NCBI GenBank assembly: GCA_033239125.1
Contig: BSWB01000004.1
Coordinates: forward strand, 126,117,235 to 126,181,234
Direction: 5' to 3'
Length of the DNA stretch: 64,000 bases
DNA from: Fagopyrum homotropicum
Taxonomy: Eukaryota; Streptophyta; Magnoliopsida; Caryophyllales; Polygonaceae
Shown here piece by piece: positions 11,707-23,661 of the stretch (its first letter is position 1; each line of letters begins with the position of its first letter). Under the pieces are notes generated by a model. That model made no database searches and was not told where the DNA came from. It saw only the letters and a program-made list of their open reading frames with translations. The position numbers and the translations under genes are program-made.

Positions 11707-13537
11707 TGATAACGTGATTTATGACGTTAGTATAGGCATACATTTAGATAGTTTTTCCCATTTATTCATGCACGGTTTGGCACTAGTTCACGACGCTTAC
11801 ACTCATTTCGTGCATATTTCTAGAAAAGACGTCTACACGAGCTTTTGTCGGTTTTGTAGGTATTTCGGGGATCTTTTGGACATTGATCGATACATTCGAG
11901 GGTCAAGCCTCATGGTGGTACACATCCAAAGCTTTGAAGGAACATAATTGGAGCAATGAAGGACACAAGGACCCTTGTTGGTGCAAGCAATGGAGCAACT
12001 CATGGCTAGAGGATCATAACAAGTCTCTGTTGAAGAAAATCGGACCAACACTCAGGAAAATCGGCCGATTTTCTTGACTGGATCGATTTTTGGCCTTTGA
12101 CAGCTTAAGCCACGTGTCCCACGATCTCTTTGTCCGGCCTTGCTCTTGGTGGAGAATATAAGTGGGCCTGCAAGCTGTTGCTGAGTATCTCCCTCTCCCA
12201 CATTCTCTCACACACAGCTCATTCCTTTGGGGATTGACTTGGAGAAGAAGAAAAACTCTCTCAATTTGGAGGAAGAAGATGAACACCAAACTTAGAGTGA
12301 TAGTGAGTTTTTGAGTGATTTTGAGTGATTTTTGGAGTCCTTGATCGAAGAACTATTGGAAGGATTGTTAGGAACGTTTTGGAACTTCATTTGAAGGGTT
12401 GTAAGTCTTGCTAAAACTTAGATTCAGCTGAGATTTATTGTTTTTACTTGCTTATCTTTCATCATCCATCTATGAAAACCACGTATGCTTGTGTGATGAT
12501 TTTGGATCTTGATATGCATACTATTGGCTAGTTTATTGTGATTCTGGAGTGATGGATTGATGGTTATGGCTTGGGTGATGACAGAATGGGCTTATATGTT
12601 AGATTAGGATGATTTGTATGCACGAAACGTAACCCAGGAAGAAAATTCGGCCTGTTCTTCAGGCAGATCGGCCGATTTAGGTATGATCCACCCGATTTTT
12701 CTCTCTGTTGCTCTTTAATTGATGAATCTGTATGTTAGGGTATTAGGTTGTTGGAATCCTAGTGTTTATTAAGAATAATTTAGTTTAGGATCACCTAATG
12801 CTAACAACCTAAGTGAGGGAAGAGACCTACCCGGTGATTTCCGATCTTAGATATCGAAGATGATGAACTCTAGGTAGTAGTGAGCCTCACAAGCCGCTAT
12901 TGGATTGAGTGTGCTAGGATTATTGCTCGAGACTTCCCTTTTCCGAGACTTACCCGGTAAGGAGAGGGTTGCCCCTTTAGTAGAGTCCGGTTTGAGTAGA
13001 ATTCCCTATTTTAACCCCTTGAGACCTACCCGGTAATAGGAGTTTGATGCGGGATTAGTGAAGCGAGAGACTTACCCGGTAATTGCTTCCATTAGAGGAA
13101 CACCCTTTCCCAACACCGCAGCGTTGTCCTTAGAATCTTTAGAAGCTTGAGTCCAATGCCATAACCGGAAATCTTGACCTCTAGAATCCACTCTTCTCTC
13201 TTGATCATATATTTTGTGCTTGTGTTGTTTGTTTGCTAGCTTGAGTTGTTAGTTTGATTATTATCTTGCTTGATTTGTGATCTTTGTTTGATCACCTCAA
13301 AAACCCAACCAAAAATATCATGATTTTCATTTCTCTATTCCTTTCTCTTTTCTTAGATTAGATTCGCACTATCTATGGTCACTTGTTGATTCGATTTCAC
13401 CTTAGTCTTCGTGTTCAACCTCGGAATACTATCCTTGCTACAAAACGACCCATACACTGTGGGTTCGTTAGGAGTTAGGAAATTATATCGAGTTTATAAA
13501 TTGTAAGACTTTTGTGCTACACAATCTTAGCGTAACA
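11707..13537 (+). repeat. 3' LTR of element 1
   Basis: 1,831 bp, TG...CA ends, collinear with 2237-4067 with five substitutions seen (12387, 12742, 13335, 13417, 13468). Palindrome copies are at 12056-12073 and 12667-12676. Confidence 0.95.
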
Positions 13538-16500
13538 ACGATCTCTCTACAAATGGCATACGGGGAGTCAAGCACACTTCTATCTTTCATTCTTAATCCT
13601 TTCCTCTCCATCTTGTTGATGTAAGACATAAAAGTCAAACCTTAATGAAGAGGGAAAGAGGAACATTTGCATGAAGATATCAACTTAACTCATGACTGGA
13701 TAAAAAATATATATTAAATTATTATAAACGGGAAACTTAAGTAGAGAGATTAGGACTAAGAAAAAAATACATGCTTGGCTTCGCATACGCCATCCACAAA
13801 GGTCATCAAAGTTTTAACGGTCTCTCTACAAATGGCATACAGGGAGTCACGCACACTTCTATATGTCATTCTTACTCCTTTTCTCTCTCCATCTTTCTAA
13901 TGAAAGATATGAAGTTAAACCATAACAAAGAGGGGAAAAAGAACATTTGCATGAAGATATCAACTTAACGCATGACCGAATAAGAAAACAATATATTAAA
14001 TGATTACAAAAGAGAAATCCAAGTAGAGAGATTGGGACTAAGAAAAAAATAATAGTATGCATGCTTGGCTTCGCATACGCCATCTATAAAGGCCATCAAT
14101 ATTTTGACGGTCTCCCTATAAATGGCATATAGGGAGTCAGGCACACTTCTATCTTTCATTCTTACTCCTTTTCTCTCTCCATCTTGCAAATGTAAGATAT
14201 AAAGTCAAACCTTAATGAAGAGGAAAGAGGAACATTTGCATGAAGATATCATCTTAACTCATGAACGAATAAAAAAATGTATTAAATGATTATAAACGTG
14301 AAACTCAAGTAGAGAGATTAGGACTAAGAAAAAAATGCATGCTTGGCCTCGCATTCGCCATCCACAAAGGCCATCAATCTCTCTACAAATAGCATACAAG
14401 GAGTCCTGCACACTTCTATCTCTCATTCTAACTCCTTTTCTCTCTCCATCTTTGTAATAAAATATATAAAGTTAAATCATATCAAAGAGGGAAAAAAGAA
14501 CATTTGCATGAAGATAACAACTTAACCCATGAACGAATAACAAAAAATATATATTAAATGATTATAAAAGGGAAATTCATGTAGAGGGATTGGGACTAAG
14601 AAAAAAAATAATAGTATGCATGCTTAGCTTCGCATACGCCATCTATAAAGGCCATCAATGTTTTGACTGTCACTCTATAAATGGCATACAGGGAGTCAGG
14701 CACACTTCTATCTTTCATTCTTACTCCTTTTCTCTCTCCATCTTTCTAATGTAAGATATAAAGTTAAACCATAACGAAGAGAGAAAGGAATATTTGCATG
14801 AAGATATCAACTTAATTCATGACCGAATAAGAAAAAAATTTATTAAATGATTATAAACGGGAAATCAAAGTGGGGAGATTAGGACTAAGAAATCAAATAG
14901 TATGCATGTTTGGCTTCACATACACCATCCACAAAGGCCATCAAAATTTTGACGGTCTCTTAACAAATGACATACAGGGAGTCACACACACTTCTATCTT
15001 TCATTCTTACTTCTTTTCTCTATCCATCTTTCTAATGAAAGATATAAAGTTAAATCATAACGAAGAGGAGAAAAAGAACATTTGCATGAAGATATCAACT
15101 TAACCCATGACCGAATAAAAAAAATTTATTAAATGATTATAAAAGGGATATTCAAGTAGAGATATTGGGACTAAGAAAAAAAATAATAGTATGCATGCTT
15201 GGCTTCGCATACGCCATCTATAAAGGCCATCAATGTTTTGATTGTCACTCTATAAATGGAATAAAGGGAGTCAGACACACTTCTATCTTTTATTCTTACT
15301 CCTTTTCTCTCACCATCTTTCTAATGTAAGATATAAAGTTAAACCATAACGAAGAGGGGAAGGAATATTTGCATGAAGATATCAACTTAATTCATGACCG
15401 AATAAGAAAAAAATTTATTAAATGATTATAAGCGGGAAATCAAAGCGAAGGGATTAGGACTAAGAAATAAAATAGTATGCATGTTTGGCTTCGCATAGCC
15501 ATCCACAAAGGCCATCAAAATTTTGACGGTCTCTCAACAAATGGCATACTAGGAGTCAGGCACACTTCTATCTTTCATTCTTACTTCTTTTCTCTATCCA
15601 TCTTTCTAATGAAAGATATAAAGTTAAACCATAACGAAGAGGAGAAAAAGAACATTTGCATGAAGATATCAACCTAACCCATGACCGAATAAATAAATTT
15701 ATTAAATGATTATAAAAGGGATATTCAAGTAGAGAGATTGGGACTAAGAAAAAAATAATAATATGCATGCTTGGCTTCGCATACGCCATCTATAAAGGCC
15801 ATCAATATTTTGAATGTCACTCTATAAATGGCATACAGGGAGCCAGGCACACTTCTATATTTCATTCTTACTCCTTTTCTCTCTCCATCTTTCTAATGTA
15901 AGATATAAAGTTAAACCATAACGAAGAGGGACAGGAATATTTGCATGAAGATATCAACTTAATTCATGACCGAATAAGAAAAAAATGTATTAAATAATTA
16001 TAAACTTGAAATTCAAGCGGAGAGATTAGGACTCAGAAATAAAATAGTATGCATGTTTGGCTTTGCATACGCCATCCACAAAGGCCATTAAAGTTTTGAC
16101 AGTCTCTCTACAAATGGCATACAGGGAGGCAGGCACATTTCTATCTTTCATTCTTACTCCTTTTCTCTATCCATCTTTCTAATGAAAGATATAAAGTTAA
16201 ACCATAATGAAGAGGGAAAAGAACATTTGCATGAAGATATCAACTTAACCCATGACCGAATAAAAAAAATTATTAAATGATTATAAAAGGGAAATTTAAG
16301 TAGAGAGATTGGGACTAAGAAAAAAAATAATAGTATGCATGCTTGGCTTCGCATACGCCATCTATAAAGGCCATCAATGTTTTGATTGTCACTCTATAAA
16401 TGGCATACAGGGAGCCAGGCACACTTCTATCTTTCATTCTTACTCCTTTTCTCTCTCCATCTTTCTAATGTAAGATATAAAGTTAAACCATAACGAAGAG

Positions 16501-18260
16501 GGAAAGGAATATTTGAATGAAGATATCAACTTAATTCATGACCGAATAAGAAAAAAATTTATTAAATGATTATAAGCGGGAAATCAAAGCGAAGGGATTA
16601 GGACTAAGAAATAAAATAGTATGCATGTTTGGCTTCGCATAGCCATCCACAAAGGCCATCAAAATTTTGACGGTCTCTCAACAAATGGCATACTAGGAGC
16701 CAGGCACACTTCTATCTTTCATTCTTACTTATTTTCTCTATCCATCTTTCTAATGAAAGATATAAAGTTAAACCATAACGAAGAGGAGAAAAAGAACATT
16801 TGCATGAAGATATCAACCTAACCCATGACCGAATAAAAAAATTTATTAAATGATTATAAAAGGGATATTCAAGTAGAGAGATTGGGACTAAGAAAAAAAT
16901 AATAGTATGCATGCTTGGCTTCGCATACGCCATCTATAAAGGCCATCAATATTTTGAATGTCACTCTATAAATGGCATACAGGGAGCCAGGCACACTTCT
17001 ATATTTCATTCTTACTCCTTTTCTCTCTCCATCTTTCTAATGTAAGATATAAAGTTAAACCATAACGAAGAGGGACAGGAATATTTGCATGAAGATATCA
17101 ACTTAATTCATGACCGAATAAGAAAAAAAATGTATTAAATGATTATAAACGGGAAATTCAAGCGGAGGGATTAGGACTCAGAAATAAAATAGTATGCATG
17201 TTTGGCTTTGCATACGCCATCCACAAAGGCCATTAAAGTTTGACAGTCTCTCTACAAATGGCATACAGGGAGGCAGGCACAATTCTATCTTTCATTCTTA
17301 CTCCTTTTCTCTATCCATCTTTCTAATGAAAGATATAAAGTTAAACCATAATAAAGAGGGGAAAAGAACATTTGCATGAAGATATCAACTTAACCCATGA
17401 CCGAATAAAAAAAATTATTAAATGATTATAAAAGGGAAATTTAAGTATAGAGATTGGGACTAAGAAAAAAAATAATAGTATGCATGCTTGGCTTCGCATA
17501 CGCCATCTATAAAGGCCATCAATGTTTTGATTGTCACTCTATAAATGGCATACAGGGAGCCAGGCACACTTCTATCTTTCATTCTTACTCCTTTTCTCTC
17601 TCCATCTTTCTAATGTAAGATATAAAGTTAAACCATAACGAAGAGGGAAAGGAATATTTGAATGAAGATATCAACTTAATTCATGACTGAATAAGAAAAA
17701 ATGTATTAAATGATTGTAAATGGAAAATTCAAGCGGAGAGATTAGGACTAAGAAATAAAAAGTATGTATGCTTGGCTTGGCATATGCCATCCAAAAAGGC
17801 CATCAAAGTTTTGAAGGTCTCTCTAGAAATGGAATACTGGGAGCCAAACACATTTCTATCTTTCATCCTTATTCCTTTTATCTCTCCATCTTTTTAACGT
17901 AAGATATAAGGTTGAACCATAACGAAGAGGGGAAAATGAATATTTGCATGAAGATATCAACTTAACCCATGACCGAATAAGAAAAAAATTTATATTTAAT
18001 AGTTATAACTGAGATATCCAAGTAGAGAGATTAGGACTAAGAAAAAAAATAATAGTATGATTGCTTAGCTTCACTATGTCATCCACAAAGGCCATCAAAA
18101 TTTTAACGGTCTCTTACAAATGCATACGATGAGCTAGTCAAACACATTTTCCTTCTTTTTTCTTTTCTCTTTATCTCTACATGTGCGATATCTAGCTAAA
18201 AGATAACCGAAGAGTAAAAAGAGAATTTTGCATAAAGATCCAAAATAAAATGTTAGTACA
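13538..18260. repeat. 286-bp tandem satellite array with dimer and tetramer order
   Basis: The anchor ATGCTTGGCT or its variant recurs at about 13771, 14061, 14339, 14620, 14906, 15195, 15481, 15767, 16053, 16339, 16625, 16911, 17198, 17484, 17768 and 18060: 16 monomers plus a partial one at the left. Spacing is 286 in the centre and 278-292 at the edges. Two types alternate: type A reads CATCTATAAAGG and type B CATCCACAAAGG. Shared variants repeat every 1,144 bp, for example a CATAGCCAT variant at 15481 and 16625. Several monomers contain ORFs of about 60-75 codons, but these differ and have no recognisable domain. The left edge is cut by element 1. Confidence 0.95.
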
Positions 18261-19961
18261 TGATCCGGCAGCTTAGTTTCTTATGGAAGAGGCATTTGAG
18301 GCATCATTTAGATGCAAAGTGGAGATTCCAATCGATAACCAATACAAATATAGAAAATGAAACTTTTAAAAATAGGAAAGAAAGAAAAACACATATTCCC
18401 TATAGAAATGGTGAGAAACATGTGGGCGATTCATTAGAATTGTGGTATATGAAATTAAGAGAAAATTATTAGAGGGTGAGATCTAAAAAAGAAGATTCTT
18501 GTTGTAGGGTTCATCGATGTTTCACCATTTATATAGAGATATTGTATAGTTTTTTTGGTTGAAAAATAATTATGAAAGTTATATTCTAATAGAGTATATT
18601 TTTGAACAAATCATTAAAGCCTGTTAAAATAGAAATGAAAATCTTTTGATTTAATTAGATTTCCTTTTTATCCGGATAGTTTTGATTATTTTCTCCATAA
18701 ATGTGATTTTGTGTGATATTCTTATGTATACTTATTTATGGCATAAGATTCTTGAAAAAATGTTGAATGATTTGCATAATGGTGTCTGAATTTAATTTGT
18801 ATGTGTGCATTGCCAGATAAGCAAATTAAGGGGCACATAGGCATCATACATCGTATATAATTGTATACATGTAAGGAAAATAATATCACTAATTGTTCAT
18901 TCTTATTACTCCTTTTACGTTTGTCAATATTGTAATATAGGTACACGAATGGAAAAGTCACAAGAAATTAAAAGAAATTAAGTGATATTAAAATTATCAA
19001 TGGTATAATGCGGCAAAAGCGAGGTGGAATTGAAAAAAATAATTATTTTTTATTTCAAAAATTATAATGGTTATTTTCTTCGAATAAAAAATTGGATTCA
19101 AACTTAACATGATTTCTTACCATATCAGAATGTTAAACAAATAATATAGCAAATATACAAGAAATTGTTCAATATTATTTATTAATGATTTTCATTTTAT
19201 AACAAGGTTCTTGTTCTTTCATATGTACATTCAAATAAACAAATTAATCTACAACTGGAGGCTTGTTAATATAAACACAATTAAAGATCGGTTTTTGAAT
19301 GATTAAACATCAAAAAATCAAAGATCAAGGTCTTCAACTAAGATTTTAAAACAAATCCATATATTTTATGTCAACATATTTTCAACTGGAGGCTTGTTAA
19401 TAATTTAGGAATAGGTTTTTCATTATTGAAGTTAGAAACACATTGTTTATAACCATAATCTGATAAACAAACTAACGTGATAAGTGACTTGAATGTCATT
19501 TCTAGTTGAAGGTGGAAATGGAGTGGTTTTAACTCTCGTTAACATATTGGCTAATTAGAGACTAGTTAATTGACCCTTTATTACGGAAATCGGATCAAAC
19601 AACTAGTACATAAGGAAACTTGTTAATTCACGTGATAAGTGACTTGAGTTCATTTACAAATTAGCTCAAGGAAACTAGTTAATTGTCCCTTTATTACGGA
19701 AATCGGATCTAACGACTAGTATCAAAATTTATTTTTTTAGATTTTTTCGGATATGCGGATTAAATGGGTTCTTCCATTGACAAATTAGCTAAAGGAACTT
19801 TGTGAAAACGTCTTATACCAAGAAGGAAATATGATCTTTGAGCACACTAAATGGTGAAAAAATTTACTTATGGTCATTGTTGACAAATCACTATTGGTAG
19901 ATTCGAGATATTGACTCCAACTCAAATGGTGATTCAAAACCAGGGACTTTCCAAGTAATAC

Positions 19962-19963
<2 letters not shown>
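18261..19963. other. AT-rich spacer with short direct repeats
   Basis: No gene is recognised. A 48-bp near-identical direct repeat lies at 19561-19608 and 19674-19721 (starts ACTAGTTAATTG, ends ACTAGTA), and a 19-bp one (CAACTGGAGGCTTGTTAAT) near 19253 and 19384. The motif CGTGATAAGTGACTTGA also occurs twice (about 19476, 19631). This looks like an old unequal duplication of about 113-155 bp units. Confidence 0.6.

Positions 19964-20044
<81 letters not shown>
19964..20044. repeat. (AT)n microsatellite
   Basis: An uninterrupted TA dinucleotide run of about 80 bp. Confidence 0.97.
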
Positions 20045-20046
<2 letters not shown>

Positions 20047-20339
20047 ATAAATCCATAGAAAATATAAATCGTGTTATGCGGGGGATAATTCCCCTTGGTT
20101 TTCGTATTTTTTCATCAACACCTAAAAAAACATATAGTAATGGAGTGTACTACACATGGCTCTCACATTTTGCATAACACAATACAAAACTACAACTCTC
20201 ATAGTCTCACTGATAAACATTTAAGGTACATATAACATTATCAATATCATAGATTAATGCAATCGGACTCTCTAGAACCTAAAACGAAGGAATTTAGCAA
20301 GAAATACCTTCACACAAATTCAAAGATTTATTAATCGAA

Positions 20340-20830
20340 GGGGGAATGGACCGGTCGACCGATTGGTGTAAGGTGGTCGGTCAATCAACGTAACATGGCA
20401 AACCGTCTATAAAAACTTTCGAATGAAAACTAAATGAATAACCTAATGGTCGAATATCCCTACTTATATGATGATGTCTAACCTAATTCTCCTAGATTTG
20501 CAAATCAAATTTATATCTTCCAAGTTCTATCTTACAACTAAAAGATAGAATTGTCTAAACGGTCTTGCTAAAACATAAAAAAATTTAAATGGACAGGCTA
20601 AAAGATAGCCTAAAATAAAAAGGGGTAAATTATAGACAATACCATCGAAGAGTGAGAGTGAGACGTGTGAGACTGGTTCACCAACCAGTGGGATCAAGTT
20701 GATCGACCTTTGTAGAAATGTTGCGGAAGACATCGCTCTTGACTAATGGTCACATGCTCGTGATGTGCGTTGGTGATTGGTCGACCGGTGATAGGTAGTC
20801 GACCAACCGACACACGAATTTCAATAAATT
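20340..20830. repeat. Cluster of GGTCGACC palindromes and small hairpins
   Basis: Palindromes or halves of one motif are scattered here: CGGTCGACCG near 20350, GGTCGGTCAATC near 20377, the hairpin CTGGTTCACCAACCAG near 20673, TTGATCGACC near 20699, TGGTCGACCGGTGA near 20776 and AGTCGACCAACC near 20797. No coding frame or host element is recognised; it could be part of an unidentified LTR. Confidence 0.6.
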
Positions 20831-20984
20831 CTCAATCTTCACTCTTGGATCTCAATCAATTACGTCTCGACCTTGATTTTCTTTACCATAGAGAGATCCT
20901 TAGTGTGTTGAGGTCATTTTATCATAAATAGCTCTATTTTTTTTATCCGCAAATGCATAGAATGTCAGCAAATGTCAGCAAATG

Positions 20985-21240
20985 TCATAAACTAACCGGT
21001 AGATTTTCAAAACTCAAAACTAAAGAAAATATAACGATATGCAAAAAATCTATAATGTGGGAAATTCAAATAGTGAAATACGGAATAAGAAAAATAAAAA
21101 TATTATACGTCGTTTGCTTCGCATACGACATCCACAAATTACATCAAAGTTTATGCGGACTCTTTACAAATGACATAAAAGCAGTCAATTACACTTTATT
21201 ACAATCTTTCATTCATTCTTATTTTCTCTCCTTCATTGAG
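20985..21240. repeat. Orphan diverged monomer of the 286-bp satellite
   Basis: From GGGAAATTCAAATAG (about 21059) through GCTTCGCATACGACATCCAC (about 21117) to the TCTTTCATTC and TTTTCTCTCC block (about 21206-21232), order and spacing match one satellite monomer at much lower identity. It lies 2.7 kb from the array. Confidence 0.78.
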
Positions 21241-21849
21241 CCGGCCTGGCGGGCCCATACTTGTTTCTTTCCTTCAATTCTCCTTCCTTCCTTCAGTTGG
21301 CCTGGCGAGCCCATAACCCCTTTTCTTCTTCAGCGGTGCCAATTTATCCATAACAGCTTGCATCAATTTACCTCTCCCTACTCAGACAGCTTGCAACGTT
21401 GTCGACGACCGTACCTATACACACAATCACGAGAGATACTTCCCTGCATAGGTGACCACAACTGAGACGTTTTCACCGGCAACAGGCAAGGTGAGCCTTC
21501 TGTTCTCCTTATCCTCCACCCTTCGACATGTCTTGCTGTTGAATCAAGACCTCGACGTGCAGCCAACAGGAACTCCTCGCTTTCTCTTGATCCACTGAAA
21601 AAACTCCCTTCTCGTCCGTCGCCATCGCCAACAGGGGTGCCGTCTTTCATTCCATTTAACGGACACCTCATCTAAACGCCAAGGACTTGCCGCCTTTTAT
21701 TTCTTGGTGTCGTCGGACTCAGCACAAGTAGAAAAAACTTTTGTTAATATTTAGAAAAAAACAGATTATACTTTCATATAAAATATGATCAAATCTTGGT
21801 TCGTCTATTTTTTTTCCATACTTATATATATAAACGAAGAAAAAGTCTT
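21241..21849. other. Spacer without a recognised gene
   Basis: A GC-richer stretch with a short direct repeat (GGCCTGGCGGGCCCATA near 21243 and a variant near 21300), then AT-rich sequence. ORFs on both strands overlap and show no domain. Confidence 0.5.
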
Positions 21850-21995
21850 AGGGTCAAAAGTAGGAAGGATGCACAATTATTAAATTAACTAACAATTGTT
21901 CAACTATGACATGTATTTGTTCAATTAAAAATTATTTAACTATATTCGTAATTTTTCAAATAAGTCAATTGTTTGATAATATATATTTAAAATTG
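21850..21995. repeat. TTGTTCAA-type repeat, copy A (left of the LINE)
   Basis: The order of blocks (AGGATGCACAATTATTAAAT, AACAATTGTTCAA, CATGTATTTGTTCAA) matches the copies at 35840 and 36335. The LINE inserted into this repeat, which continues beyond it near 34925. Confidence 0.72.
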
Positions 21996-22101
21996 TTTTT
22001 TTTTTGGTAAGACGGAGTACACTACTCCACGCTGATTGTATTATTAAGGAAGCGGAATTACAAGCGGCAAAAACGAGGGAGGCTAACCCCTCTTAAATCG
22101 T

Positions 22102-23205
22102 TTAACAAAATAGTCGAAACACTTGGCGGATGACACAGGAAATGTGAACCCCAATATCACAAGAGAAAGCATAATTAGCAAGCGAGTCCGCCACTTTATT
22201 ACCTTCCCTGAAGACATGGTCGAGATTAATGATCCAATCCCGGGAAAAGAAGTCTTGACAACGTGTTACCATGCTCGATAGAGGGTGCGAAGGAGGCACC
22301 CCTTTTCTAACAAAGTCCACAGTTGTGGTCGAATCAACCTCCAAGCAGACCCGACGGACACCCATATCCCATGCAAGATATAACCCATGGATAACCCCCC
22401 ACAACTCCGCAGCAGGTACGGATGTGCACCCCAGGTTGATCGCAACACCATGCACCCATTCTCCTTGGTCGATTCTGATGACAGCACCCGCCGAAGCTCT
22501 CCCATCCGAACCTTTCCGGGCCCCGTCGGTGTTAACTTTGAAGAACCCTTCCTTCGGTTTGCACAATCGGACAAGGCGCTCCTTCTTATGGGGCAAGAGA
22601 GAAAAGGACGACCTGTTGGCTGCCCTAGCATTTTTCGAAAATCTATCCTCCAGGAAAATACCCTTGTTCATGATCATCTCCTTACCCGAGAAAACCCTGG
22701 CATTTCGCCACTTCCAAAGCCACCACACCGTGTAGGCAAACTTAGTGTTCCACTGTTCCGCAAGCGACGGGCTATTACTTAGGTTCACATTAAAATAGAA
22801 CCATTCTTCCCACTCAAGACCGAAGATCAATTGTCTATACCTTTCCAGAACCAAGTGATGCCAAACTTGCTTCACAGCAGGACAGTCTCTGAGCACATGA
22901 AGCAACGTTTCCTCCGACATAGGATGACAGTTACAAAACGGAGTTGGGGTCATGTGGCGTTTGCATCTTTCTGAGTTAGTCAGCGACACACCCCATGCCA
23001 ACTTCCACAGGAAGAAACGGTTGCGTTCGGTGACCTTGATACTCCATATCTGGGAGAACAAAGCTTCCCGAACATGGGAACGAGGGCGCCCCTCCAGAAT
23101 AACCCTATAGGTAGACGCATAAGAGAACGTGCCATTTGTTGATCGGATCCATCTAATCGAGTCCGCCACCCGAGTGATCCCCTCCAATGATGTAGCAGCT
23201 AACAT
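22102..23205 (-). pseudogene. LINE ORF2, zinc-binding region and RNase H domain
   Basis: This 367-codon open stretch is the C-terminus of the LINE polyprotein. The zf-RVT region (FFLWKLAWG, then a Cys/His set RCKRH and CNCHPMSEETLLH) is near residues 60-115. An RVT_3-type RNase H follows from about residue 225, with acidic residues in VNTDGA, AAELWG and LEVDST, then a D in the INLDHVFREGNKVAD motif. Such an RNase H tail is typical of plant L1 elements. It is the best preserved part; upstream parts lie in other frames after shifts near 23205-23660. Confidence 0.9.
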
Positions 23206-23661
23206 AAGGAGCCCCCAAATTGTTTAGCTTTGCCGATAGATAGCCCCAGTCTCAGTTTCCAGGCTCAAGCCAAACGTCATGGACACGTAGGCATCTATCC
23301 AACTACGAAAGGGATGAAGCAATCAGCTCCTCCAAGGGCTAATGGCCCAGCCAGCAATCAGTCTAGAAAAGGGTTTTCCGTCCATCCTTCACGCTCTAGC
23401 CAACGTTAGGAGCCACAACTTTATTGTAGACATAAACCAAGACCTTCCCGGTATAAGAACTCCCTCCTCTAAATCTCAATTCAGAAGGTCAAGTATCTCC
23501 TTGGATAGAATACTTCCTACATATCACTCTTGCCCACAGTTGATCTCTATTAGCAACCAGCCGCCATCTAAGTTTGTCAAGAATTGCAAGGTTCATATCC
23601 GCTAATTTATGAAGGCCCATCCCTCCAGCTCTCCTATCCTGGCACACCTTGTCCCAACTAA

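Larger units (their letters stand above)
2237..13537 (+). mobile_element. Athila-type Ty3/gypsy LTR retrotransposon, complete but coding-defective (element 1)
   Basis: The element is 11,301 bp: an LTR of 1,831 bp, a tRNA-Asp primer site, gag, protease, RT, RNase H, integrase, a 1.7-kb noncoding tail, a polypurine tract and a second LTR of 1,831 bp. The FMDD-type RT box, the gag style and the tRNA-Asp primer place it in the Athila lineage (family knowledge). Its 5' LTR also serves as the 3' LTR of the copy entering from the left, so the two form a tandem pair. It ends inside a satellite monomer at 13537/13538; the next five bases, ACGAT, are the probable target duplication, but the matching left flank is outside the window. 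Coding is broken by one frameshift and four further stops. Confidence 0.93.

Noticed and set aside
13538..18260. CRISPR-like reading of regularly spaced repeats
   Set aside because: The whole 286-bp unit is repeated with no unique spacers, in a plant nuclear setting.
18260..18472. 70-codon frame right of the satellite
   Set aside because: No motif, AT-rich context, length within chance.
20953..21465. 170-codon plus-strand frame
   Set aside because: It runs through a diverged satellite monomer and a pyrimidine-rich stretch; no domain.
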